From a virus, in IMG/VR virus record IMGVR_UViG_3300044844_000221, positions 1 to 43,569 of that record: a DNA stretch of 43,569 nt; one strand, 5' to 3'. Shown here in pieces: positions 1 through 8,539 of this stretch. The first letter of the stretch is position 1. Every line of letters starts with the position of its first letter. The notes beneath the pieces were generated by a model that searched no databases, was not told where the DNA came from, and saw only the letters and a list, made by a program, of their open reading frames with translations. A program made the position numbers and the translations under genes.

Positions 1-1533
1 TACCTCAACTTTATCAATGCCAATACAGCTTGGGTTTATCCTAAAGATGTTGTAGATAAAATGGATCACGTTAAGGCCTCAACTATTGAGTATAGAAATG
101 GAGTTAAAGTTGAGACAGGTTTCTTATCAGAAATCATGGCTCTTACTTTTAAAGATAATGCAGATGCCGCAAGGGGTAAAGATGCTAGAGATGTAATCTT
201 TGAAGAGTCAGGAGCATTTGGTTCTCCTGGTCTTTTAAAGGCAGCATATAAAGCAACTGAGGACTGTGTTATGGCAGGGGACATTAAAACAGGTATGATT
301 ACTGTGTTTGGTACTTCAGGGGATATGGAAGGAGGTACTGCAGACTATTCTGAGATGCACTCTAACCCACTTAGATTTGGTATGCTACCATTCCAAAACA
401 TTTGGGATGAAGACTCTGAAGATATGAAGTGTGGTTTCTTCCACCCTATTAACTGGAATATGGAAGGGTACTATGATGCCCAAGGTAACTCAGATACAGA
501 AGGAGCTAAACAAGTAGAGCTTGCAAACAGAAAACTTCTTTTAGATAATGGAGCTACTTCTGCTGATATTCAACAAAGAATGCAAGAAAAACCATTGGGC
601 CCATTTGAAGCCTTTGGTATGGTTTCTACAAATAACTTCCCTGTTCTTGAACTTAAAAGACAACTTGAGATTGTCAAAGCCAAGAACTTACACATGATTA
701 TGGGTACTCCTGTCAAACTATTCTATGACTATGAGTCTAAGAAAGTTAAAGCAGAACCTATATTAGATGGCAGTGCCAATGTAATTTATAGACAAAAGCC
801 AGACAATACTTCATTAGAAGGATGTCCTGTTATTTATGAATACCCTGCTGAAGTGCCACAAAGAAATGCCTATAAAATTGGATATGACCCTTACAGACAA
901 GCACAAGGTACTTCCTTAGCTGCTGTTTATGTTTATAAGTCAGTAATTATTGGAGAAAGAACCAAAAGAATAATTGTAGCAGAATATGTAGGTAGACCTG
1001 GAGAAGCAGATGATGTAAACTACATTTGTAGATTATTTGCTGAACTTTACAATACTACTATTATGCATGAAAATGAGGTGACCCATGTCAAGGATTACTT
1101 CAGAAGAAGAAAACAATTACATTACCTAGCTTATCAACCTGATGAAGTTATTAAGAAGAATGTGAAGAATTCTAAAGTAAATAGACTTTATGGATGCCAC
1201 ATGAATGATCAACTTAAAGATGCAGGTGAAAAATACATTAAGTCTTGGTTACTTGATGTACAAGACTATGATGAAGAAGGGTTTCCAATAAGGTCTCTAG
1301 ACCAAATCTATTCTATAGGACTCTTAGAAGAATTAATTGGCTACAATAGAAAAGGTAACTTTGATAGGGTCATGGCACTTATGCAAGTAATGTTCCAAGA
1401 CCAAGAAGATTTACATGGTAAAGAGTATGAACCTAAATCTAATGGAAACAGAAAAGCAAAACAGCTATTAGCTATGATGGACACTATGTATGTTAAAAAT
1501 AATACTAGGAACTTGACACAGAGATTAAATTAA
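1..1533 (+). CDS. terL: Terminase large subunit (5'-truncated by window edge)
   Basis: The frame is open from base 1, so the true start lies upstream and about 510 C-terminal residues are visible. TerL is the ATP-driven motor and nuclease that packages DNA through the portal. A Walker B-like VIFEE lies at 193-207, and the coupling motif VFGTSGD at 304-324. The RNase H-like nuclease domain follows, with a probable first catalytic Asp in IGYDP (codon 886-888) and a late NFDRVMAL stretch (Asp codon 1363-1365) that resembles the third-acid motif. The Walker A motif must lie outside the window. Portal follows after 34 bases, the usual phage order. The first in-window ATG (61) is internal and should not be taken as the start. 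The family call is firm; the individual catalytic residues are my reading of the motifs. Confidence 0.92.
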   Translation, partial: YLNFINANTAWVYPKDVVDKMDHVKASTIEYRNGVKVETGFLSEIMALTFKDNADAARGKDARDVIFEESGAFGSPGLLKAAYKATEDCVMAGDIKTGMITVFGTSGDMEGGTADYSEMHSNPLRFGMLPFQNIWDEDSEDMKCGFFHPINWNMEGYYDAQGNSDTEGAKQVELANRKLLLDNGATSADIQQRMQEKPLGPFEAFGMVSTNNFPVLELKRQLEIVKAKNLHMIMGTPVKLFYDYESKKVKAEPILDGSANVIYRQKPDNTSLEGCPVIYEYPAEVPQRNAYKIGYDPYRQAQGTSLAAVYVYKSVIIGERTKRIIVAEYVGRPGEADDVNYICRLFAELYNTTIMHENEVTHVKDYFRRRKQLHYLAYQPDEVIKKNVKNSKVNRLYGCHMNDQLKDAGEKYIKSWLLDVQDYDEEGFPIRSLDQIYSIGLLEELIGYNRKGNFDRVMALMQVMFQDQEDLHGKEYEPKSNGNRKAKQLLAMMDTMYVKNNTRNLTQRLN

Positions 1534-1545
1534 TTAGTACTTTTG
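1513..1545 (+). promoter_or_regulatory. Candidate Bacteroidota-type promoter before portal
   Basis: TACTTTTG at 1538-1545 matches the -7 consensus TAnnTTTG of Bacteroidota sigma factors. A TTG (in TTGACA, 1513-1515, inside the terminase 3' end) lies 22 bases upstream, within the accepted 17-23 spacing. It is the only box in the window with a convincing upstream element. The implied transcript would start about 15-20 bases before the portal ATG. Confidence 0.5.
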
Positions 1546-1567
1546 TAAATACTTATTTTTAAGAAAA

Positions 1568-3985
1568 ATGAATCAACCTGTTACCCAACCTAAATCTTAT
1601 TCTACTGAAAGACTCAGTAGAAAAGAAAAAGAAGATCAAAACTTTCTGTGGTACAGAGAGAAGATTGACATGTATGATACTAAAGCTAACTTCTTATCTA
1701 TAGGATATGGAGGGGTTAATGAGTATAAAAGAATGAGGGTTAATTATGACCTATTCAATAACATTGTTGATTTATCTGATTTTGCTTATGTAGCAACTCC
1801 TTATGGTTCAGAGATGGGGGAACTTCCTGCTCAAATGGTTAACAGAGATATTTGCTCTTACAGAGTAAAAGCTTTGATTGGGATGGAAATGAAAAGACCT
1901 TTTGGGTATAGAATTATTGCTACTAACAAAGAAGCATCTAATAGAAAAGTAGAAGAAGAAACTAATAGAATCAGAGATTTTGTTATAGAGTCTATAATGG
2001 CTCCTATTAAACAAGAAACTGAAGCTAAGTATCAAGCTGAGATGAAAGGCAGAGAACTTACTGAACAAGAGATGCAAGAGATACAGCAACAAATTGAAGC
2101 TGAAATTGAAGCTAAAACTCCAGATAAAGTTAGGGCCTATATGAAAAGAGATCACAGAGACCCTGCTGAAGTACAAGGACAACAGTTATTAAATGCTCTT
2201 ATTAAAAAACTTGATGTAAGAAAGAAATTTAATAATGGTTGGAAACATGGTTTAATCTCAGCTTATGAGGTATATTGGTTAGGAATAGTCAATGGAGAAC
2301 CAGCAATGAAAGTTGTAAACCCTGTTAGATTTTCTTGTGATAAAGCTTCAGACCTTGATTACATTGAACAAGGAGAATGGGCAGCAGCAGAATATAGAAT
2401 GCATCCTTCTCAGATAGTTCAAACCTTTGACTTAGATGATAAAGAAATAGATACTCTTTGGAAAAACTACAATCATCACATTACTCAAAGAGTACATGAT
2501 AATCTATTTAACTTTGATGAGTATTTAACTTATGAAGATAAAAACTCAATCAGAGTTTTACATTGTGTATTTAAAGGCCTTAGAAAAATAGGTTGGTTAG
2601 ATTACATTGATGAAGATGGAGTTCTTCAAACTAAGTTTATGGTAGATGAGTCTTATAAACTTGACAAAGCTATGGGTGATGTTAAAATCACCTGGGAATG
2701 GATTCCTGAAGTATATGAAGGGTATAAAATAGGTATGCATATCTATAAAGAAATGAGACCTGTTCCAGGTCAATTTAAAGACCCAGACAACATCTACAAA
2801 TGCACTTTACCTTATTATGGTGCTATCTATGATAACACTAACTCTCAACCTACATCTGTAATGGATAGAATGAAAGTTTATCAGTACTATTACAACATAG
2901 TAATGTATAGACTTGAGTTACTTCTTGCTTCAGATAAAGGTAAAAAAATCTTAATGAACATCAATGCTATTCCTACTGACTCCGGGATAGACCTTAAGAA
3001 ATGGCAGTACTTCTTTGAAAGTACTCCTTTTATGTGGTACAATCCTGATGAAGAAGGAATGAACCAAAGTGATGTTAATACTATTGCTAAAACACTAGAC
3101 CTTTCATTGGCTTCTGACATTCAGAAGTATATCCAACTTGCTGATTACCTTGAACAAAAATGTGGTAAGTCAGTAGGTATTACTGACCCTGTTTTAGGGC
3201 AGACTTCTGTGTCTGAAAGAGTTGCTAATAACCAACAAAACCTTGTACAAACTTCACACATGCTGGAGCCATACTTTGACTTACATAACTGTATTAAAAG
3301 AAATGTACTTCAAGGTTTAATTGATCTAGCTAAAGTTGCTTACTCTACTTCTGATAAGAAATTCATTAATTACATTCTTGATGATATGTCACAAGAAATG
3401 TTGCAGATGGATGTTAACCTTTTAAATGAAAGTACTTTAGGGTTATTTATGGAAGACTCTTCTATGTCAGAAGAAATTAAACAAACTATTCAACAACTTG
3501 CCCATGCTGCAATGCAGAACCAAAAGATAGAACTTTCTGATGTTCTTAAAGTCATTAAACAAGATTCTATACAAGAAGCTGAAGAAGCATTACTTGTGTC
3601 TGAAGAACTTAGATCTAAAAGAGAACAAGAAAATGCTCAAGCTCAAACTAAAGCTAAAGCAGAGTCTGAACAAAAACAAAGAGATTGGGAGAAAGAAAAG
3701 ATGTCTATTGAACATTCTAATAACATGGAAGAGATTGAAGCTAAAGGAAACAAAGACATTCAAAAACAAGCTATGCTCTCTATGGGATTTGATCCTAATA
3801 AAGATGTAGATGATGATGGAATTCCTGATGTACTTGAAGTAGCTAGAAATGGAGTAGATGCTGAAATTCAAAGGTCAAAAGAAATAAGAGAAAATAGAAA
3901 ACTAGATTTTCAAATCTCTGATGCCAAAGAAAAAAATAAATTAAAAGAGAAAGAATTAGCTCAAAAAGGAGCAAATTCAAAATAA
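1568..3985 (+). CDS. Portal protein
   Basis: This 805-residue protein would form the dodecameric DNA channel at the capsid vertex and dock the terminase. It lies directly after terL and two genes before the capsid gene. Length and composition suit crAss-like portals: an N-terminal head-binding region, a Glu/Gln-rich helical insertion at about residues 140-185, and a long wing/stem/crown region. The C-terminal part is a charged helical coil (about 670-745). An oddity is a DxDxDGxPD calcium-loop motif at residues 746-754 (nt 3803-3829), followed by another basic helix. The start ATG at 1568 has no strong Shine-Dalgarno, normal for Bacteroidota. The family call rests on position, size and architecture, not on a catalytic motif. 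Confidence 0.87.
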   Translation: MNQPVTQPKSYSTERLSRKEKEDQNFLWYREKIDMYDTKANFLSIGYGGVNEYKRMRVNYDLFNNIVDLSDFAYVATPYGSEMGELPAQMVNRDICSYRVKALIGMEMKRPFGYRIIATNKEASNRKVEEETNRIRDFVIESIMAPIKQETEAKYQAEMKGRELTEQEMQEIQQQIEAEIEAKTPDKVRAYMKRDHRDPAEVQGQQLLNALIKKLDVRKKFNNGWKHGLISAYEVYWLGIVNGEPAMKVVNPVRFSCDKASDLDYIEQGEWAAAEYRMHPSQIVQTFDLDDKEIDTLWKNYNHHITQRVHDNLFNFDEYLTYEDKNSIRVLHCVFKGLRKIGWLDYIDEDGVLQTKFMVDESYKLDKAMGDVKITWEWIPEVYEGYKIGMHIYKEMRPVPGQFKDPDNIYKCTLPYYGAIYDNTNSQPTSVMDRMKVYQYYYNIVMYRLELLLASDKGKKILMNINAIPTDSGIDLKKWQYFFESTPFMWYNPDEEGMNQSDVNTIAKTLDLSLASDIQKYIQLADYLEQKCGKSVGITDPVLGQTSVSERVANNQQNLVQTSHMLEPYFDLHNCIKRNVLQGLIDLAKVAYSTSDKKFINYILDDMSQEMLQMDVNLLNESTLGLFMEDSSMSEEIKQTIQQLAHAAMQNQKIELSDVLKVIKQDSIQEAEEALLVSEELRSKREQENAQAQTKAKAESEQKQRDWEKEKMSIEHSNNMEEIEAKGNKDIQKQAMLSMGFDPNKDVDDDGIPDVLEVARNGVDAEIQRSKEIRENRKLDFQISDAKEKNKLKEKELAQKGANSK

Positions 3986-3990
3986 AAGCT

Positions 3991-4031
3991 ATTACATTTT
4001 AAATGAGAAGAGTTCATTTTTGAAATGTAAT
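3991..4031 (+). promoter_or_regulatory. Stem-loop between portal and scaffold genes
   Basis: ATTACATTT (3991-3999) pairs with AAATGTAAT (4023-4031). Inside it, AAATGA (4001-4006) can pair with TCATTT (4014-4019), leaving a GAAGAGT loop and a small asymmetric internal bulge. No T-run follows, so a classical intrinsic terminator is doubtful. It may tune transcript level or stability between portal (few copies) and scaffold/capsid (many copies). Confidence 0.5.
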
Positions 4032-4049
4032 TTATTAAATAATTAAACT

Positions 4050-4057
4050 TAAATTTG
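4050..4057 (+). promoter_or_regulatory. Candidate -7 promoter box before scaffold gene
   Basis: TAAATTTG matches TAnnTTTG, nine bases before the ATG at 4066. A transcript starting at the usual distance would be almost leaderless. No TTG lies at the proper upstream distance, so this could be chance or could be read by another polymerase. Confidence 0.3.
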
Positions 4058-4065
4058 TCACAGTT

Positions 4066-5241
4066 ATGAGTGGAACAGAGAAAACCATTGATCAATTTGG
4101 AGGTTGGGAAGAAGCATCTCAACAACATGATTTCTTCGGAGAAACTAATTTAAAAGAGGATGTTATAACTTCAGTTACTACTGATGATATAGAAGATCCT
4201 GCTAAAGTAGAAGCTGCTAAAGAAAAAGCAACCAAAGAAAAAGAAGAGCAAGAGTTAATTGAAAAACAATTTGAAACTTTTGCACCAACTTCAAAAGTAT
4301 CTTCAGAAGAAGATGATGATGAAGATGAAGGAGGACAAGGTAATGCAAGTGTAGAACCTGTAGCAGGAACTCCAAAAGCTACTTTATCTTTTTTAAAAGA
4401 AAGAGGTTTAGTAGAATATGAAGAAGACCCTGAAAAACCTTTATCAGATGAAGATGCTGAAAATCTAATAGAAGATTCTTGGGAAGCAGCTTTAGAAAAA
4501 GAAGTTGAAGCTACTATTAAAGAATTACCTGATGAGTTAAAACAACTTATTAAGTTTGCTTCTAAAGGTGGAGATGTAGGACAGTTACTAGGTAAGATGG
4601 TACAACATGCCACTTCAGGTATCAATAAAAATAGTGACATAGAAAATGAAGATGTTCAAGTTCTTGCTGTCACTATGGATTTAAGAAATCAAGGTCATGA
4701 CCAAGAGTATATAGATGCTCAAATTGAATTCTTAAAAGAAAAAGACAAACTTGAAGGAATAGCTAAAAAATCTTTTGATAAGATTGTAGCAGAACAGGAA
4801 GCTGAAACTGCAGGTCAAGTTGAAAGACAAAAGCAAATTCTAGAAAATAAAAAGAAAGCTGCTAGAGAGTATAAGACTAACATCACTACTCACATTAACA
4901 GCTTAGAAGATGCAGGTGGATTGCCAATCTCTAAACAAGACAAAACAATTCTTCCTACTTATATCTCAGAGCCAACTGTAGAATTACAAGATGGTAGATT
5001 TGTAAGTGAAATGCAAGCTGACCTATTTAAGGTTATGGCAGATAAAGACAAGATTGTTCTTTTAGCTAAACTCTTAAAATCAGATTTTGACTTTAGTGCT
5101 ATTGAAAGAAAGAAACAAACAGCAGCTTCAAGAGGAATCAGAGATGAAATCCAAAGAGCTGATAAGACACAAACTATAACAAGTTCATCCAGTGGAGGTC
5201 ACAAACCACAGAAGAAAGCAGTCTGGGACATGATAGACTAA
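4066..5241 (+). CDS. Acidic coiled-coil protein, probable capsid scaffold
   Basis: This 391-residue protein is very acidic and rich in Glu, Lys, Asp and Ala. It has a nearly pure acidic run at residues 81-88 (EEDDDEDE), long predicted helices (about 45-70 and 205-270), and a short Ser/Gly plus basic tail ending VWDMID. It sits between portal and major capsid protein, where tailed phages place the scaffold (and sometimes a head protease). I see no Ser-protease or other catalytic motif, so a scaffold without protease is the best reading. A basic C-terminal segment is what many scaffolds use to bind the capsid protein. Function is inferred from position and composition only. Confidence 0.55.
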   Translation: MSGTEKTIDQFGGWEEASQQHDFFGETNLKEDVITSVTTDDIEDPAKVEAAKEKATKEKEEQELIEKQFETFAPTSKVSSEEDDDEDEGGQGNASVEPVAGTPKATLSFLKERGLVEYEEDPEKPLSDEDAENLIEDSWEAALEKEVEATIKELPDELKQLIKFASKGGDVGQLLGKMVQHATSGINKNSDIENEDVQVLAVTMDLRNQGHDQEYIDAQIEFLKEKDKLEGIAKKSFDKIVAEQEAETAGQVERQKQILENKKKAAREYKTNITTHINSLEDAGGLPISKQDKTILPTYISEPTVELQDGRFVSEMQADLFKVMADKDKIVLLAKLLKSDFDFSAIERKKQTAASRGIRDEIQRADKTQTITSSSSGGHKPQKKAVWDMID

Positions 5242-5279
5242 ATATTTAAAAACAATTATTAACTTTAAACTAAATTGAA

Positions 5280-6737
5280 ATGGCTACATTAGGAAGTAGA
5301 CTTCTTGTAAAAGAGATGGAGTGGAATGCCAACATGACTGAGCAATCCCATTTGGGAGCAGCTTTGATTGCTAAACCACACCGTATCTTAGGAGAAATGG
5401 ACAAACTTTTCTCTGCTCAGAACTATTACTCTGACAACCCAATGTCTTCATTGTTGATGGGTAACTCCAAGACTGAAGAAACTATTGGTAACACAGAATG
5501 GGAATGGGAATTGAAAGGTGCCAACACTAGACCTCTAGTTGTTGTAGAAAATGTTGAAGCTCAGGGTAACAATACTCCAGGGAAATTCAAAAAAACATTT
5601 AAAATTAAACTTGATGAGAACTGGTATTTACCAGGGGATGTTATCATGCCGGGTACTTCTAACAAGAAATACCAAGTAAGAATCCAAAATCAAGGTGTGA
5701 AACATGGAGATGGAACAGTTTATACTGTTAGAATGAACTCAGATGACCCACAAGCATTTATGCCTGTTAAGTATTTGAATCCAGGACAACAATGGGGTAA
5801 ACTATTCTCTCAATATGAAGAAGCTGCAGAACAATCAGGTTCTACTGTATTCAGCTTACCTATTGCTTTCCGTAATAGAATGTCTAAGTACAGAAAAGAG
5901 TACAGAATTACTGACTATGCTTCAACTGAAGTATTAGCAGTAGCTATTCCTGATTCTAAAGGTGCTTATCATAACTCATGGATGAGATATGCTGAGGTTG
6001 AATATTGGCAACAATGGTATAGAGAAGTAGAAAGAGGATATTGGTATTCAAGATCTGCTGATACTGTATTAGGTGCTAATGGTAGACCAGTAAGAATGGG
6101 TCCTGGTATTCAAGAGCAATTAGAAGATTCTCATATTCACAGATATTCTCACTTGACTGCTAAGTTAATTGAAGAGTACTTACAAGATATTTTCTATTCA
6201 AGAGTTAAACCAGGTCAAGGCCGTCAAGTAAAAGGTTTCACAGGAGAGTATGGTATGTTACAATTCCACAGAGCTATCCAAGATTGGCAAAACAAATCAG
6301 GGTTTATTAAAAACATTGAAGTTTACACTAATAAAGTGACTAACTCAGTGCACACTAATTCCCTTGAAGCAGGTTACCAATTTGTGAAATACAACATGGC
6401 AAATGGTGCATCTCTTGAGTTAATCCACAATCCTCTTTATGATGATAGAGAGATTAACTTTGAAATTGATGAGGTTACAGGATTCCCTATTGAGTCACAA
6501 AGAATTACATTCTTAGACTTCTCAGGAGAAGCTAAAAATAGCAACATCAAAATCATGTGCAAGAAAGATGGTTTTGCATTTACTTATGTTGAAGGTATGT
6601 ATGGCCCTTATGGTCCTAAAAATGGAGGTAGCTCTGCTCACTCTGGTTCATACTATGAAATGCATGTTGAGAAGTCTTGTGGTATTCATATCCATGACAT
6701 CACTAAATGTGGAGAGTTAATCTTATCTCGTAACTAA
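5280..6737 (+). CDS. Major capsid protein (HK97 fold, crAss type)
   Basis: This 485-residue protein has the length and sequence character of crAss-like major capsid proteins: an N-terminal helical arm (to about 60), a long mixed central domain rich in Trp/Tyr (YWQQWYREVERGYW at about 240-255), and a Gly/Ser-rich end before a short C-terminal strand. It would form the hexamers and pentamers of the shell. It has more CGT arginine codons (for example in HRI, FRN, GRQ and SRN) than most neighbours, which mainly use AGA. This suits very high expression. Upstream is an imperfect TAACTTTA box at 5260-5267. A stem-loop follows the gene. Confidence 0.93.
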   Translation: MATLGSRLLVKEMEWNANMTEQSHLGAALIAKPHRILGEMDKLFSAQNYYSDNPMSSLLMGNSKTEETIGNTEWEWELKGANTRPLVVVENVEAQGNNTPGKFKKTFKIKLDENWYLPGDVIMPGTSNKKYQVRIQNQGVKHGDGTVYTVRMNSDDPQAFMPVKYLNPGQQWGKLFSQYEEAAEQSGSTVFSLPIAFRNRMSKYRKEYRITDYASTEVLAVAIPDSKGAYHNSWMRYAEVEYWQQWYREVERGYWYSRSADTVLGANGRPVRMGPGIQEQLEDSHIHRYSHLTAKLIEEYLQDIFYSRVKPGQGRQVKGFTGEYGMLQFHRAIQDWQNKSGFIKNIEVYTNKVTNSVHTNSLEAGYQFVKYNMANGASLELIHNPLYDDREINFEIDEVTGFPIESQRITFLDFSGEAKNSNIKIMCKKDGFAFTYVEGMYGPYGPKNGGSSAHSGSYYEMHVEKSCGIHIHDITKCGELILSRN

Positions 6738-6758
6738 GATTTATATAAAACTACTAAC

Positions 6759-6783
6759 AAGCTCCTGTAACAGGGAGCTTTTG
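6759..6783 (+). terminator. Stem-loop after capsid gene, possible weak terminator
   Basis: AAGCTCCTG (6759-6767) can pair with CAGGGAGCTT (6771-6780) through a one-base bulge and a TAA loop, followed by only a short T stretch (CTTTTGG). The GC-rich stem stands out in AT-rich DNA. It probably reduces read-through or protects the 3' end of capsid mRNA; the T-run is too short for full termination. Confidence 0.5.
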
Positions 6784-6815
6784 GTGGTAAAAGAAATAAC
6801 TAAATTTTTATTATT

Positions 6816-6974
6816 ATGGCAAAAAAAGTAAAAGATGATGGTAAGATGAAGGGGTCTCCTAATCTTCCAAGCAAACCTACTGTTGTTAGACCTGATTTTA
6901 AGGTCCCTAAACAAACTTCAGAAGATGCAAAAGCTTATGCTGGTATTTTAAAAAGTGGAGTATCTAAAAAATAA
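6816..6974 (+). CDS. Small basic protein, 52 residues
   Basis: The ATG at 6816 opens a 52-codon frame ending TAA at 6972-6974. It is Lys-rich at the N-terminus (MAKKVKDDGK), has a Pro-rich middle (SPNLPSKP...RPDFKVPK) and ends in KSGVSKK. The gap between the capsid gene and the next large gene is otherwise unexplained, and the frame has the same Lys/Pro/Gly character as the peptide at 16644. It could be a minor virion or capsid-binding peptide. No domain is recognised. Confidence 0.6.
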   Translation: MAKKVKDDGKMKGSPNLPSKPTVVRPDFKVPKQTSEDAKAYAGILKSGVSKK

Positions 6975-7014
6975 GCAGTAATTAACAAGTTCATTAATTT
7001 AAAGAGAAAAAATT

Positions 7015-7815
7015 ATGGGAGTTAAAGTTGAAGTAAGACCTATTGAGTCAAAAAGATGGCACAACAAAACAGGTCAAGAGTCTTTTACAAGACCAAAAAA
7101 AATTCAAGCATTAGTAGATGGTAATACTATGAGGTATGCCACAGGGTTAACTGCAGAAGACATTAAAGAGTTAACTAAAAAAGGGACTAAGTATGATCTA
7201 TCAGATCAGTACAATTCAGATGCCCCACACCCATTTTGGGATTCTAACATGGCAGTAGTTAAGTTAGAAAACAACACAATGTTCTTTGATACAGACAATG
7301 CCATTGACTTTATCAAAATTAGAATTATGAAAGCTAGTAAGTATGTGGCTAATTCTATGGCAGAGTATGAGCAAGGTGTATGGCCAGAAGCTACTCATGT
7401 TATTTATGATGAAGCAGAACAAGCTCAAGTATTGGCAAGTAAAGTAGAGCAAAAGAATACTGCTATCATTGAAGCTTCTAAATTAAGTTTAGAAAGAAAA
7501 ATTCAACTTATTTTAGTATTAGGTGGTAAGAATATGAAGAACCAATCTGCAGATTTTGTTGCTGTAGAATTAGATAAGATTATTCAAAAAGATGCCGGAG
7601 AATTTTTAAGATACTTGAATTTAGATAAGAAACAATTAGCATCACATGCTCTTGTTTTAGAAGCATTACAAAAATCAGTATTGAGAAAAGAAGGACAAAG
7701 AATTTATCACATGGATTCTCCTTTAGGTATTGATGAAATAGAGGTAGCTGAGTACCTTTCTAAGGAAGAAAATCAGGATATTAAATTGATGATATTGTCT
7801 AAGATTAATAACTAA
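7015..7815 (+). CDS. Conserved-type head-region protein, function unknown
   Basis: This 266-residue protein lies in the head module between capsid and connector genes, five bases before the next gene. The N-terminal third is mixed alpha/beta (KVEVRPIESKRWHNKTG...ATGLTAEDIKEL). The C-terminal two thirds are mostly helical (about 95-260), with Leu/Lys/Glu heptad-like stretches. There are no membrane segments and no catalytic motif. Genes in this position of crAss-like genomes usually encode small virion or assembly proteins. I do not recognise a named family. Confidence 0.7.
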   Translation: MGVKVEVRPIESKRWHNKTGQESFTRPKKIQALVDGNTMRYATGLTAEDIKELTKKGTKYDLSDQYNSDAPHPFWDSNMAVVKLENNTMFFDTDNAIDFIKIRIMKASKYVANSMAEYEQGVWPEATHVIYDEAEQAQVLASKVEQKNTAIIEASKLSLERKIQLILVLGGKNMKNQSADFVAVELDKIIQKDAGEFLRYLNLDKKQLASHALVLEALQKSVLRKEGQRIYHMDSPLGIDEIEVAEYLSKEENQDIKLMILSKINN

Positions 7816-7820
7816 GAGCT

Positions 7821-8522
7821 ATGACCACTAGGGAAATGCACTATGACTTCAAAAGGAAGTTTAATAAAATAGATAGTCAGAAGAACAGAAACTTATTAGT
7901 ACCTGAAATTGATTGGTTACTAAATGAGGCTGCTGAACTGTTTGTTAAAAAAGTGTCAAATCCTAAAACTGAAAATGGTCTTGGTTTTGAATCTAGTCAG
8001 AGAATCATTGATGACATTAAGAGTATTGTTATTCCTGGGACTTGGACTCCTGTGGTAAATAATATAATCTCTTTGCCTACAAATTACTTGTACTTTGTAA
8101 GATGTAGAGTAAGATTATCAAAAAAGAATTGCAAATCTCAAGAAGCTGTACTATACATTAGAGAGCACAGAGATTTGTTTGAAGAAAGTGCATTTTATAA
8201 TGCCTCATTTGAATGGAGAGAAGTCAATGGTGTTTATACAACCCAAGGTATTCAATCTTTTACAGATGGGACTTTTACAATAGATGAAGCTAAACTATCA
8301 TATATCAGAACATGGCCTTACTTTCATAATGCACAAGACTTCAGTGGAGGATCTTATGCAAACTTAAGTGGGGTTATCTTGACAGGTACAGTGCAATGTG
8401 ACCTCCCAGCTCATGTACACAGAGAGATAGTTGATATAGCAGTGATGCTTGCAGCAAGTGAAGTTCCAACTTCAGACTTTCAGCTTAAGGCAGGAAAGTT
8501 AGGTTTTAATCAGATTGTTTAA
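7821..8522 (+). CDS. Probable head-tail connector (ring) protein
   Basis: This 233-residue protein has an N-terminal helical pair (residues 1-45, with LVPEIDWLLNEAAELFVKKV), a central beta-rich domain (about 75-185, with INxLPTNYLYF-like strands), and a C-terminal helix (VHREIVDIAVMLAASEV) followed by a short tail. Helices, beta-domain, then a terminal helix is the common layout of adaptor proteins that stack under portals. The Pro-Thr-Asn-Tyr strand (LPTNYLYFVRCRVR) resembles strands in other connector proteins. Two other genes here, at 18502 and 23855, share this general layout. The assignment is an architectural inference; crAss-like tails contain several stacked ring proteins. Confidence 0.55.
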   Translation: MTTREMHYDFKRKFNKIDSQKNRNLLVPEIDWLLNEAAELFVKKVSNPKTENGLGFESSQRIIDDIKSIVIPGTWTPVVNNIISLPTNYLYFVRCRVRLSKKNCKSQEAVLYIREHRDLFEESAFYNASFEWREVNGVYTTQGIQSFTDGTFTIDEAKLSYIRTWPYFHNAQDFSGGSYANLSGVILTGTVQCDLPAHVHREIVDIAVMLAASEVPTSDFQLKAGKLGFNQIV

Positions 8523-8539
8523 TTAAATAACTAGAAATT

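Noticed and set aside
61-63. ATG 61 as the start of the terminase
   Set aside because: The same frame is open to base 1, and a TerL starting here would lack Walker A and most of its ATPase domain.
1808-2182. Minus-strand open frames across the window, such as this 124-codon one
   Set aside because: All lie opposite confident + strand genes and have the Ser/Phe/Leu-rich composition expected from the reverse of Lys/Glu/Arg(AGA)-rich genes.
3540-3809. 89-codon + strand frame inside the portal gene
   Set aside because: It is Lys/Leu-rich low-complexity sequence arising from another frame of the portal's Glu/Lys/Gln coil; no start context or family.
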